A DNA stretch of 64,000 bases from CAYSRJ01 sp964521865 (GTDB taxonomy: Bacteria; Spirochaetota; B62-G9; DRHN01), in NCBI GenBank assembly GCA_964521865.1, contig CAZFTJ010000022.1, positions 1 through 64,000 of the forward strand. Direction: 5' to 3'. The notes below the pieces were generated by a model that worked only from the letters and a program-made list of their open reading frames with translations, was not told the DNA's origin and did not search any database. The position numbers and the translations under genes are program-made. Shown here piece by piece: positions 39,314 through 48,126 of this stretch (its first letter is position 1; the number at the start of each line of letters is the position of its first letter).

Positions 39314-40424
39314 CGTTTTTTCCCCTTCTGTTTGAGTCTTTCAATTTAGCGAAGCCCGGTTTGATTGTGTTGTAGATAAGATCGAGCCGCTGGGGGAAGG
39401 AAATGAAGGCGCTCTTCATAGCGTTCAAGGTGAGTTTTTCGATATCGCGGAGCGAGAGATTGAACTGGCTGGATGCTGTTGCAAGCTCCTTTGTAAGCGT
39501 CGTACCGCTCATGAGCCTGTTGTCGGTGTTCAGGGTTACTCTGAATCCGTTTCTGTAGAACAGTGGGAAGGGATGGTACCGGAGGTCGGGTACCGCACCT
39601 GTATGGAGGTTGCTTGAAAGGCATACCTCGAGAGGAACCCTCCTGTCGAGCACATACCGGGCGAGGTTTCCTATTTCGATAATTTTCATATTCGCCTCCA
39701 TAATGTCGTCCTTCAAATGAAGGCCGTGACCTATTCTGTGGGTGCCGCAGAACTGAAGCGCCTGCCAGATCGATTCCTTTCCGAATGCCTCTCCCGCATG
39801 GATACTGATATAAAAATTGCTTCTCTGTATGTAGTGAAATGCCGCCAGGTGATCTTTCGGCGGGTAGCCGAGCTCATCGCCTGCAAGATCGAATCCGACA
39901 ACCCCCTGATCCCTGTACCGTACGGCGCATTCCGCCATCTTGAGGCTCGTTTCGGGAGGCATATTTCTCATTGCACATATGATGAGACCGAAGGCTACAC
40001 CGAAGGCGCGAGCACCTTCCCTGAGACCGTACAGCACCGATTCGACCACCTGATCGTAGCTGAGTCCCTGCCTGGTATGAAACAGCGGTGAAAATCTGGT
40101 TTCCACATAGACGACGCCGTCCTTCTTCATATCCTCCATCATTTCGTAGGCGACCCTGTACAGGGCTTCCTCGGTCTGCATGATACCGGTTGTAATCTTG
40201 AAGCCTTTGAGATACTCGGCAAGGCTTCCCTTGTTTGTGCCGTCGAAAAACCAGAGCCTGAGTTTTTCCGGGTCTTTTTCCGGGAGCTCGAGCCTGTGGC
40301 CGTGTGCAAGCGCAACAATGGTTTCGGGGCGCAGTCCCCCGTCGAGGTGATCGTGGAGCAGTACTTTCGGTGTTTTTCGCAGCAGTTCCACGGTAAGAGG
40401 AGCGGATACAGTCCCGTTACTCAT
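39291..40424 (-). CDS. add: Adenosine deaminase
   Basis: 377 residues. Zinc ligands and catalytic residues of the amidohydrolase fold are visible: HDHLDGGLRPET, SIHAGEAFGKESI, HRIGHGLHL and NTDNRLMSG. It deaminates adenosine to inosine. It is followed by, and overlaps, the PfkB-family gene, so one transcript probably yields both fates of salvaged adenosine (phosphorylation and deamination). The C-terminus is a basic tail. Confidence 0.93.
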   Translation of the reverse strand: MSNGTVSAPLTVELLRKTPKVLLHDHLDGGLRPETIVALAHGHRLELPEKDPEKLRLWFFDGTNKGSLAEYLKGFKITTGIMQTEEALYRVAYEMMEDMKKDGVVYVETRFSPLFHTRQGLSYDQVVESVLYGLREGARAFGVAFGLIICAMRNMPPETSLKMAECAVRYRDQGVVGFDLAGDELGYPPKDHLAAFHYIQRSNFYISIHAGEAFGKESIWQALQFCGTHRIGHGLHLKDDIMEANMKIIEIGNLARYVLDRRVPLEVCLSSNLHTGAVPDLRYHPFPLFYRNGFRVTLNTDNRLMSGTTLTKELATASSQFNLSLRDIEKLTLNAMKSAFISFPQRLDLIYNTIKPGFAKLKDSNRRGKNGGQKSKS

Positions 40425-40598
40425 CTCTTTTGTTCCCGTATATTCAATATAATGCCCCCGTCATCGGGTTGAAATTCCGGCTTGCAGTTACTTTAACATA
40501 AAGTAAAAAAAAATACCACGGTATCGAAGAAAAAAAGTTCTCTTTTATTATACATGTCAATTCCGGGTACATCGGAATAATAACGCTTACCGGCGGCA
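40425..40598. other. Intergenic region, no feature identified
   Basis: AT-rich region between the upstream end of add and the downstream end of the ABC-2 permease gene. I see only short A/T tracts and no convincing terminator or gene. Confidence 0.5.
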
Positions 40599-41381
40599 TT
40601 ACAATCCTTTCAATAAATTCCTTTTATGGGCACTGTGTGAACAATAAATAAACAACAGGCTGAAGCCCATCAATACACTTGACGCGACAGCCGGATGCAT
40701 CAGTGAGTCTCCTTTCAGGCTGTAATCAAATAGATCGACGAGATAGGTGAGTGGGGATATGAATGCAATCGATTTTAAAAATCCCCGTATCCCCTTGAGG
40801 GGGATAAAGATGCCGCTGATGAATATCATGGGAAACCTGACAAGAGAGGACAGCATCATCACATTCGACGGCGATCTTCCGGAAAAGGATGAGAGGAGCG
40901 CGCCGAGGGAAGAAAAACAGAAAGACCCGATGACGATTCCAACAATCAGGGTGAGGTACAGAATGCTGTAGCGGATGAAGACGAGGCCTGCACCAAGAAC
41001 AACGCTGTTCACGATGATGCCGAACAGCATTCCAGCAGCAACATCGCCGAGCAGAATAGTGAATACGGTTACCGGAAAACAGAGGAGCCGCTCATAGGTT
41101 CTGAAGCTTTTTTCCCACGGTGTAATCAACGGGCCGACCGACGATGCAGTGAAGAAAAGCGACATTGCCAGGAGGCCCGGGTATAACTCGTGAAAGCTGA
41201 TATTCCTCCCCATAAAAAACGCAATAAACATGAAGAAGGGCAATAGCAGGCCGAAAATAAGCACAGGAGCCTTGGTGTAGTAGACGCGTATATTTTTACC
41301 GGCAACAACGGCAATCCCCCGAAGATTCTGAACATACATGTAGATTCTCTCTTTCAACATCGAACTTTTTTGTTGTTCCAC
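40599..41381 (-). CDS. ABC-2 type transporter permease
   Basis: 260 residues with six predicted membrane helices of the ABC-2 exporter family, including ISGIFIPLKGIRGFLKSIAFISPLTYLVDLF in the usual late position (split here as ISGIFIPLKG and SPLTYLVDLF). It pairs with the ATPase gene 53 bp upstream. Such two-gene exporters move drugs, lipids or polysaccharides; the substrate cannot be read from sequence. An internal ATG at 41360 is an alternative start. Confidence 0.88.
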   Translation of the reverse strand: MEQQKSSMLKERIYMYVQNLRGIAVVAGKNIRVYYTKAPVLIFGLLLPFFMFIAFFMGRNISFHELYPGLLAMSLFFTASSVGPLITPWEKSFRTYERLLCFPVTVFTILLGDVAAGMLFGIIVNSVVLGAGLVFIRYSILYLTLIVGIVIGSFCFSSLGALLSSFSGRSPSNVMMLSSLVRFPMIFISGIFIPLKGIRGFLKSIAFISPLTYLVDLFDYSLKGDSLMHPAVASSVLMGFSLLFIYCSHSAHKRNLLKGL

Positions 41382-41434
41382 GAACGATTGCTTATTTTAA
41401 CCATGATTCATACGTATATGCGCGTTGAATACGG

Positions 41435-42364
41435 CTAATCGCGTCCATCGGTGATTGCAACGAATACATCTTCGAGGCTTGTTCTGCAGATCTCGAGAGA
41501 ATTGATCACGAGCTTTTTCTCTTCTGCGAAGCGGCAAAGGAATTTAACGAGTAAATCGGGGTTTCCGGTATAGAGTTTCCATTTATCGCCCGTCTTTTCG
41601 GTACGACTTATGAGTTCTGTATTGTTCTCCGGTATGATATCAACCGGCTCATGAAACGACACCTCAACGGATCGTGTCTGTTCGTAAGCCTTTCTTAAAA
41701 CATCGGGCCGGTCGACTGCTACGATTTTCCCCTCGTTGATTATTCCCACCCTGTCGCTCAGAAGGTTTGCCTCGTTTATATTGTGGGTGGTGAGAAACAC
41801 AGTCGTGCCTCTGCTGTTTATATTTTTTATCAGCTTTCTGATAAGCCTCTGGCTCTGAACATCGAGCCCCGACATCGGTTCGTCCAGAAAGAGTAGTGCG
41901 GGATCGTGCGCAAGCGCACTCGCAATATTGACTCTCTGTTTCAAGCCTTTTGAAAGAGTCCGTGCAGGAACATGTCTTCTTTCAAAGAGTTCAAATTGAC
42001 CGAGGAGCGCTGAGGCCCTTGCCCTGAGCTCTTTTCGCGGTATGCCGTAGAATTTCCCTGCAAGAACAATATTCTGAAGAGGCGTCAGGTCCTGGTAAAT
42101 ATTTCCCATTTCAGGAATGATGCCCATTATTGATTTGGCCTTTACGGTGTTTTTAAGCACGTCGAGCCCGTTGATGAAGACCTTTCCAGCATCCGGCGTA
42201 AGGGTGCCGGTGAGAAGACGAATGGTCGTTGTTTTTCCTGCGCCGTTCGGTCCTAAAAATCCGAAAATTTCACCCCTTGCTACGGAGAAAGAGATATTGT
42301 TTATTGCTGTAACACCGTTGAACCCTTTCGTGAGGTTTTTTACTTCGATAATGGATTCCGTCAT
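41435..42364 (-). CDS. ABC transporter ATP-binding protein (ABC-2 partner)
   Basis: 309 residues: Walker A GPNGAGKTTTI, signature LSKGLKQRV, Walker B LLFLDEPMSGLD and the H-loop TTHNINEA. The 80-residue C-terminal extension is of the type seen in DrrA/YadG exporters. It powers the neighbouring permease. It lies 11 bp downstream of the Fe-S protein gene, so the three are probably co-transcribed. Confidence 0.92.
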   Translation of the reverse strand: MTESIIEVKNLTKGFNGVTAINNISFSVARGEIFGFLGPNGAGKTTTIRLLTGTLTPDAGKVFINGLDVLKNTVKAKSIMGIIPEMGNIYQDLTPLQNIVLAGKFYGIPRKELRARASALLGQFELFERRHVPARTLSKGLKQRVNIASALAHDPALLFLDEPMSGLDVQSQRLIRKLIKNINSRGTTVFLTTHNINEANLLSDRVGIINEGKIVAVDRPDVLRKAYEQTRSVEVSFHEPVDIIPENNTELISRTEKTGDKWKLYTGNPDLLVKFLCRFAEEKKLVINSLEICRTSLEDVFVAITDGRD

Positions 42365-42375
42365 TGGACATCCCC

Positions 42376-42927
42376 TTATACACGTGGAACAGGATACCCG
42401 GCTTCATCAAGCACGGCGAAAAGCTGTTTTCGTGCATCGGCGTATTCGTCGGTAAACAGTGGAGCGCATTTTTGTATCGACGTCTCCTCGGCAATGAGCT
42501 TCGCTGCAAAACCCATGCATGCGGGCTGGCCGCATTTACCGCAGTTTGTTCGCGGCAGGAGCCTGTACATACCAAGAACGTTCAGCTGAGCCCGTGTTTT
42601 GTAGCTCGGTTCGATCTCATGTCTTTTGTCGTACGTCCTGTTGATAACCGACTTCAGATGTTTCAGCACCTTTTCGGCATCCTCCCTATCCTCGAGACCG
42701 GAAACAAAAATCTTCTTTCTATGCAGGGTAATGCCGTGACCGCCGAGCTTAAAGTGGAGGGTCTTATTTTTCGGGTCGTATATGGTTCCCTTCATGACGG
42801 CGTTGAGATAGGGAAAAACTGTGCTGATGTCGTCAGTGCATTCCGCGGAAGCTGCAACGATTTCAGCTTCTCCGGGGCGGCACGGCGGAAAGAATGTGGT
42901 GATGTTGTCGAAGCCCTTCAGCAACAT
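42376..42927 (-). CDS. Fe-S cluster domain protein
   Basis: 183 residues from the ATG at 42927, picked because GAGGAGGG lies just upstream. The C-terminal third carries a four-Cys motif RTNCGKCGQPACMGFAAKL plus a later Cys (IQKCAPLF). This is the (4Fe-4S) domain of RnfB and corrinoid Fe-S proteins. The N-terminal 110 residues are not assigned; they include a segment reading KTLHFKLGGHGITLHRKK. Proteins of this build have unclear roles; linkage to an exporter is unusual. Confidence 0.8.
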   Translation of the reverse strand: MLLKGFDNITTFFPPCRPGEAEIVAASAECTDDISTVFPYLNAVMKGTIYDPKNKTLHFKLGGHGITLHRKKIFVSGLEDREDAEKVLKHLKSVINRTYDKRHEIEPSYKTRAQLNVLGMYRLLPRTNCGKCGQPACMGFAAKLIAEETSIQKCAPLFTDEYADARKQLFAVLDEAGYPVPRV

Positions 42928-43208
42928 ACGCCCTCCTCGGTGATTGACAGTCATTTTTAAACTTTTTATTATTCGGCATCATCAATTCGTCTTCAACCTT
43001 CGCTTTTATGTAAAAATCCGGGATAGACTTTCCGTTGAGCGGTGTAACGACCAAAAAATGCGCACAGCGTTTCATGAAAACGGATACGTCGCCGCTTCGC
43101 CGTGCAGCAATAAAAAACTTTTCCGTGAAGCTGATGAACATACGGCATCGTGCTCCCCAGGAATCTAATATAAAGGATTTTGTTGACAAATACAACAATA
43201 TTATAATA
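42928..43208. other. Gap with a possible degenerate small gene and promoter-like AT tract
   Basis: A minus-strand frame from 43142 (MFISFTEKFFIAARRSGDVS) reads partly like protein for about 60 codons, but it runs into the Fe-S gene in another frame and has no good ribosome site. An AT-rich stretch near 43180-43215 contains TTGACA. I cannot assign either. Confidence 0.3.
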
Positions 43209-44336
43209 TTAAAAATATAGAAATGAATTGACTATTGTTTTTTTTCTGCATTGTGGAAGATCGAGGTTGCATTCCGGAAATAGGAAGCATGTCCTCTTAC
43301 AGATCGATACGAGCATGAGCATGACCGGCACCTCGATGAAGACCCCGACAACGGTCGCGAGAGCCGCACCTGAAGAGAGGCCGAACAGGGTGGCTGCCGT
43401 TGCTATTGCCACTTCAAAATGGTTTGAAGCGCCTATCATGGCGGCCGGTGCCGCGTCATGGTAGGAGAGTTTCAATATACGTGCAATCACGAAGTACCCG
43501 ATGCTGAAGATAAGGATCGTTTGAATGAAGAAGGGAATTGCAATCCACACAATGGTAAGCGGGTTTGAAATGATGATCTCTCCCTTGAATGAAAATAGAA
43601 GTATCAGGGTGACGAGAAGGGCGATGATGCTGACCGGTGTAAGGATGTGAAGAAACTTTTCGCTGAACCAGTCGATACCCTTTGCATTGATAATCCATTT
43701 TCTCGAGAAATACCCTGCTATAAGGGGTAGGCCGACGTATATAGTCACCGAAAAGAGTATCGTCTTCCAGGGAATGAGCATCGCGTTTACCCCTAAAAGA
43801 AAACCGCCGAGCGGTGCATAGAGAAAGAGCATGGTCAGTGAATTGATGGCAACCATCACCAGTGTAAGCCCGTCGTTTCCTCTGGACAGGTAACTCTACA
43901 TCAGCACCATGGCAGTGCAGAGCGCTATGCCTAATAGAATCGCCCCTGAAACGTAGCTTCTCCAGAGCTCGACTTCCCGGCCTGTCTTGATGATTTCCGT
44001 TCCGGGCAGAAGACCCCTGAATACATCTCCTAAAAAAAAGGTCGCGATCAGGTACATGGTGAAAGGCTTGACAGCCCAGTTGATGAAGAGCGTCATGCCG
44101 ACGGGCTTCGGGGTCTTTGCGGCGCTTACCACCTCCGCGAAATCGATTTTTACCATGATAGGGTACATCATGAAAAAAAGACAGATTGCAATGGGGATAG
44201 AAACCTGGTAAACCGACAGAGAATCTAATGTGACGGCGAATCCGGGAGCTGTTTTACCGAGAAGTATTCCTACACCGATGCAGGTAAGCACCCAGATGGT
44301 AAGATATTTCTCAAAAACGTTCAGCCCCTTTTTCAT
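43209..44336 (-). pseudogene. acr3: Arsenite efflux pump ACR3, interrupted by an in-frame amber codon
   Basis: The reading frame is continuous for 375 codons except for one TAG at 43896-43898. Upstream, 146 residues begin VFEKYLTIWVLTCIGVGILLGK and end LCTAMVLM. Downstream, SYLSRGNDGLTLVMVAINSLTM continues in the same frame. ACR3 proteins have Trp at this place (VWSYL), and TGG to TAG is a single transition. The rest of the ten-helix permease (ASNHFEVAIATA and so on) is well kept, so the change is recent, a sequencing error, or read through. ACR3 exports arsenite. Nearby thioredoxin-like, permease and arsR genes form an ars-type cluster. Confidence 0.9.
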
Positions 44337-44454
44337 ACGATTCTCCCTTTATACATTAACATGCATACACAAATATACATATGCTGTATATTCTGGAACA
44401 TCAGTATTGTAACCGGTTTTTGGGGTCCACATACTATAGCAAATCCAGTTTGTT

Positions 44455-44688
44455 TCAGGCTCCGATGTGTTCCCTGATCTTCTCAACCGAAAGAACTTTG
44501 CCGAATGATTTCACATCTTCATTTACGACAAGGGCCGGGGTCATCATAACCCCGTATTTCATAATTTCATCTACATCTGTTACTTTTCGGATTTCAGCCT
44601 CGATACCCGTCTGTTTCAGTGCAGCAACTGTATTTTCCTCTAACTTTCTGCACTTGGGGCAGCCTGTTCCGAGAATTTTTATTACCAT
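44455..44688 (-). CDS. Small thioredoxin-fold redox protein
   Basis: 77 residues from the ATG at 44688 behind AGGAGG. A minimal thioredoxin fold with the CPKC active site (ILGTGCPKCRKLEEN) and cis-Pro region (MMTPALVVNED). Such proteins are often encoded beside DUF318-type permeases and ars genes and may reduce the metalloid or the permease's cysteines. That role is inference from context. Confidence 0.88.
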   Translation of the reverse strand: MVIKILGTGCPKCRKLEENTVAALKQTGIEAEIRKVTDVDEIMKYGVMMTPALVVNEDVKSFGKVLSVEKIREHIGA

Positions 44689-44711
44689 CGTAACTCCTCC
44701 TGTATATCTGT

Positions 44712-44752
44712 TTTCCGGATACTTCGCGTCCGGATAATGCATATATGTCTGT
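44712..44752 (-). repeat. Shared 5-prime-UTR motif, copy upstream of the thioredoxin-like gene
   Basis: On the minus strand this contains CATTATCCGGACGCGAAGT, 24-64 bp before the start codon. It matches the motif at the same distance upstream of amtB at about 28 of 37 positions by eye. Confidence 0.5.
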
Positions 44753-44771
44753 GGTGCACAGGTGAGCAGCA

Positions 44772-45938
44772 TTAGAAATAATGACCGAACAGCATCCCGC
44801 TGAATGTCGCCATAACCACGACGAGTGCGACGTACACGATCGTTTTTTTCGTACCGAGCACACTTCGTATCACGAGCATATTGGGCAGTGACAGTGCAGG
44901 CCCTGCAAGTAAAAGTGCGAGGGCGGGGCCCTTTCCCATACCTGCACCGAGCAGTCCCTGGAGTATCGGCACTTCGGTCAGGGTTGCAAAATACATGAAT
45001 GCACCGGCTACCGACGCAAACAGGTTGGCGAGGAAGCTGTTTCCACCCACCAGCCTTGTGATCCAGTGTGAGGGTATGATTCCCTCATGGCCGGGTCTTC
45101 CCAGCAGAAAACCGGCGACCATGACGCCTGCGAACAAAAGCGGCAGTATCTGTTTTGCAAAACCCCATGTAGATGCCGTCCATTCCTTCAGCTCGTCCTT
45201 TCTGAACCACGAGAGTATCATGTAAAATAGAAAGAAAAGAAAAGCGCTGGTAATCGGATATTTCAACCGGTAGATAGCATTCCACACGGGCATGGTTTCA
45301 TCTTTTCCCCAGTTCACGAATACGATTATCGCGACCATGGTAAAGAAATACAGCGTGGTCTGCACCAGAGAGCGCCCATGCTCCTCAGCTTCAACAACGG
45401 CAAATTCTCCATTTGTATTTCTGCTTCGTTCATCTCTCAAAAACAGAACATGCATGAGAAGGCCGATGACAACGGCGAAAGCTATGGCTCCGATGGCGCG
45501 TGCGACGCCGATCTCGAGGCCGAGCACTCTCGCCGTAAGAATTATGGCTAAAACGTTTATCGCAGGTCCGGAGTAGAGAAATGCGGTCGCCGGCCCGATG
45601 CCTGCTCCCTTTTTATAGATTCCGGCGAAAAGCGGGAGCACGGTGCAGGAACATACAGCCAGGATGGTACCCGAAATGGAGGCAACGGCATAGGACAGTA
45701 CTTTGTTTGTCTGGTCCCCCAGATACTTCATGACCGCCTGCTGACTGAGAAAGTTTGCGATAGCCCCCGCTATGAAAAATGCAGGCACCAGGCACAAAAG
45801 TACATGCTGGCGCACATACTCCTTGAGCATGAAAAAAGATTCAAGCAATGCCCGTGAAACAATCTCGTTATGAAACGGTATGAAGTACAGCGCAGCGAAA
45901 GCCGAAACCAGGATAAAAAATTTTGTTCTCTCTTTCAT
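44772..45938 (-). CDS. Predicted permease of the DUF318/ArsP type
   Basis: 388 residues, eight or more membrane helices. Conserved features include a CSCTVLPLFAGIYKKGAGIGPA motif (cysteine pair plus proline) and SGPAINVLAI, with a similar second half (FATLTEVPILQGLLGAGMG). ArsP members export trivalent organoarsenicals. Others in the family are uncharacterised. It is divergent from arsR and upstream of the thioredoxin-like gene and acr3 on the same strand, which supports the metalloid role. Confidence 0.85.
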   Translation of the reverse strand: MKERTKFFILVSAFAALYFIPFHNEIVSRALLESFFMLKEYVRQHVLLCLVPAFFIAGAIANFLSQQAVMKYLGDQTNKVLSYAVASISGTILAVCSCTVLPLFAGIYKKGAGIGPATAFLYSGPAINVLAIILTARVLGLEIGVARAIGAIAFAVVIGLLMHVLFLRDERSRNTNGEFAVVEAEEHGRSLVQTTLYFFTMVAIIVFVNWGKDETMPVWNAIYRLKYPITSAFLFFLFYMILSWFRKDELKEWTASTWGFAKQILPLLFAGVMVAGFLLGRPGHEGIIPSHWITRLVGGNSFLANLFASVAGAFMYFATLTEVPILQGLLGAGMGKGPALALLLAGPALSLPNMLVIRSVLGTKKTIVYVALVVVMATFSGMLFGHYF

Positions 45939-45986
45939 AAAGCGCAGCCTTTGTATAAGCCTTTAAATTAGTTTTATATTTCGTAT

Positions 45987-46036
45987 ATTATAGAAATATA
46001 TTTATTATTGTCAATAAAAAAATAATCGAGTACACT
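45987..46036. promoter_or_regulatory. Overlapping divergent promoters of the ars-type cluster
   Basis: Rightward: TTGTCA at 46008-46013 and TACACT at 46031-46036, 17 bp apart, for arsR. Leftward: TTGACA (46009-46014, minus) and TATAAT (45987-45992, minus), 16 bp apart, for the permease. The two -35 boxes occupy the same bases. The AT-rich spacer TAGAAATATATTTA between the leftward boxes is a candidate ArsR operator. Confidence 0.65.
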
Positions 46037-46077
46037 CTTTGTATTGTCCTTGTTTTCAGTGCATGAAAGGCATACGT

Positions 46078-46434
46078 ATGCGGGAATATCTGAATGTTAT
46101 GAAAGCTCTCGGTGACGAAAATCGGCTCCGGATTGTGATGATGTTGAAGGTTCGACCCCTGTGCGTATGTGAAATGCATGAAGTGCTCAACATAGCGCTT
46201 TCAACGATATCCGCTCATCTAAAACTTATGAAGAATATCGGTATTCTGGATGATGAAAAGGACGGAAGATGGGTGACCTACCGGCTCGTGAAGGAAAATT
46301 CGTTCGTTAATGAGCTGCTCGAGGTTCTCGGAAAGGGGCTTCGGAACAATCAAAGGATACAAAATGACAGGCGTATGCTTTCGCGGATCACCCGGGAAAT
46401 CTGCGCTGCCCGCCTGAAAAAGTCGAATGTGTAG
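46078..46434 (+). CDS. arsR: ArsR-family metalloregulatory repressor
   Basis: 118 residues from the ATG at 46078 (AAAGG 8 bp upstream). Winged helix with ALGDENRLRIVMML, the metal-box region RPLCVCEMHEVL (CVC: two cysteines in the recognition helix region as in classical ArsR) and the recognition helix STISAHLKLMKNIGI. It is expected to repress both divergent promoters and to release on As(III)/Sb(III). Confidence 0.9.
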   Translation: MREYLNVMKALGDENRLRIVMMLKVRPLCVCEMHEVLNIALSTISAHLKLMKNIGILDDEKDGRWVTYRLVKENSFVNELLEVLGKGLRNNQRIQNDRRMLSRITREICAARLKKSNV

Positions 46435-46751
46435 TCAAGATTTGTATAAATTAATCGTTGACAAAAAATGAATAACCATAGATAATATGTATGATTCAAT
46501 CATTTTATGAAAGTTATCATCATTATTTTGATAAAATAAGTCATTTTTAATGAACGATTAAACGTTATTATAAAAATGTAAAAAGGAGGGTTTTTATTAA
46601 AAAGCTGGCAGGAGGTGAAGAGATTACAATATAAAGAAGGGGGTGGTGCTTGAAAACAATTCATAACAAACAGCGAAAACCATTTATAATGGTGGTAGGA
46701 TGTTCAGCGCTGTATCATTTGAATCTTTAAATTAACCAAGGAGGTATTCAA
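46435..46751 (+). promoter_or_regulatory. Promoter and long leader of the ABC sugar-uptake operon
   Basis: TTGACA at 46458-46463 and GATAAT at 46481-46486 with a 17-bp spacer form a good promoter about 265 bp before the first gene. Downstream lie an imperfect palindrome (TAATGAACG facing CGTTATTA near 46548-46572), a LacI-like operator candidate, and several purine-rich ribosome-site-like blocks. A possible leader peptide starts at a TTG at 46650 and ends at 46730 (26 codons). Its translation is uncertain. Confidence 0.5.
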
Positions 46752-48053
46752 ATGAAGATGAAGAAAATTTTTCAAATATTGATCGTTGCAGTAATAGTGG
46801 TTGTCGTACCTGCTGCACTGGTGTTCTCAGGAAAAGAAACGGGAAAGAAAGTTACAATAACCCTCATGAGGGATGCAGCTGAGATGCCGGATGAAGTTAT
46901 CCAGACATTCGAACAGCAAAATGAGGGTATTAATGTTAGCGTCGTTGAAAATGACCCGGCTAAACTTATGGCAATGATAGCCGGCGGCAATGCACCCGAT
47001 GTTTTCCGTATCAACGGCATAGGCAGTCCATATTGGATCCGCAAAGGACTGTTGATGGATATAACGGCAAACCTGGAAAAATCGATCGACATGGATGATC
47101 TTTTCCCGGTCAACAGTATGTTCAGATTCGACGGAACAACACAGGGGAAAGGGCCGTATTACGGAATGGTAAAAGACTGGTCCCTCGACTACATGTATTA
47201 CTACAACAAGGATGCTCTGAAAGAAGCGGGGGTGTCTCTGCCCGGCGACGACCGGCCTCTCACATTCAGTGAGTTTACCGGTATGATCAATAAAATCGCA
47301 GTCTACAAGGACGGGAAGGCCGAGCGGTACGGTTTCGGCTATACCGATGACGAGTTTAACGGCTACTTCATGTATTTACTCGCTTCGAAGGGAAAATTCC
47401 TTTTCAAGGACAACGGGACAAAGCTCAATGTTGACGATCCGGATGTACGTGCCCTGTTTAAATGGTGGTTTGATGAAGCGAAAGTCCATCATGCCATGCA
47501 CAACCCGCTCGATCCGGCCCCCGATTGGGATGGACCGTTGTTCCAGGCCGGCAGGGTGGCACTGCAGTGGGACGGATATTGGTTTGGCCCGATCATCAAC
47601 GAAGGCGGACAGATACCGCCCGATCACTTTGGATTTGCACCTGCACCTATGTATGGAAGCAAAAGGGTGAATGCGACTGGAGGCGGCACCGGTTATGTAA
47701 TATACAGCAAAACGAAGAATTTTGATGCGGCCTGGAAGTTTTATGTATACTATATGCTGGAGGATGAAGCAATAGCACGTGCCAAGAGCGGATGGGGGCT
47801 TCCTGCCAGAAGATCAATGTTGAAATACGTGCCTCAGGAAACCGCCTTCGATAAATACAGATTGGCGCAGGTTGAGAAAGAATTGCCCTATCAAGTCATA
47901 CTACAGTTTACCCCTTATCTGCGGGATAGTGCGCTTGTTTCCGTCTATAATCAGCAAATGGAACCCGCCCTTAAGGGTGAGATTGACTTCGATACGGCTC
48001 TTAAAAATCTGGCGAATCAGATCGATTCCATGATTGCAAAAGAGATGCAGTGA
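46752..48053 (+). CDS. ABC transporter extracellular sugar-binding protein
   Basis: 433 residues of solute-binding family 1. N-terminal hydrophobic signal (IFQILIVAVIVVVVPAALVFSG) without a lipobox cysteine, then KKVTITLMRDAAEMPDEVIQTFEQ and the typical AGGNAPDVFRINGIG. It captures an oligosaccharide or sugar in the periplasm for the two permeases downstream. A strong AAGGAGG site precedes the ATG. A hairpin in the gap after this gene may raise its level above the permeases. No ATPase gene is in the operon, so a shared MsiK-type ATPase is likely. Confidence 0.92.
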   Translation: MKMKKIFQILIVAVIVVVVPAALVFSGKETGKKVTITLMRDAAEMPDEVIQTFEQQNEGINVSVVENDPAKLMAMIAGGNAPDVFRINGIGSPYWIRKGLLMDITANLEKSIDMDDLFPVNSMFRFDGTTQGKGPYYGMVKDWSLDYMYYYNKDALKEAGVSLPGDDRPLTFSEFTGMINKIAVYKDGKAERYGFGYTDDEFNGYFMYLLASKGKFLFKDNGTKLNVDDPDVRALFKWWFDEAKVHHAMHNPLDPAPDWDGPLFQAGRVALQWDGYWFGPIINEGGQIPPDHFGFAPAPMYGSKRVNATGGGTGYVIYSKTKNFDAAWKFYVYYMLEDEAIARAKSGWGLPARRSMLKYVPQETAFDKYRLAQVEKELPYQVILQFTPYLRDSALVSVYNQQMEPALKGEIDFDTALKNLANQIDSMIAKEMQ

Positions 48054-48068
48054 GCTTACGGCTCTCGG

Positions 48069-48097
48069 GGTAGAGGAGTAGATTATACTCCTCTACC
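48069..48097 (+). promoter_or_regulatory. Intercistronic hairpin between binding-protein and permease genes
   Basis: GTAGAGGAGTA at 48070-48080 pairs perfectly with TACTCCTCTAC at 48086-48096 around a 5-base loop, with one more G-C pair outside. No T-run follows. The position is the same as in other binding-protein operons, where such stems stabilise the upstream mRNA or attenuate read-through. Confidence 0.75.
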
Positions 48098-48126
48098 TGT
48101 ATTTATTTGAAGAGTGTGGGACAGCA

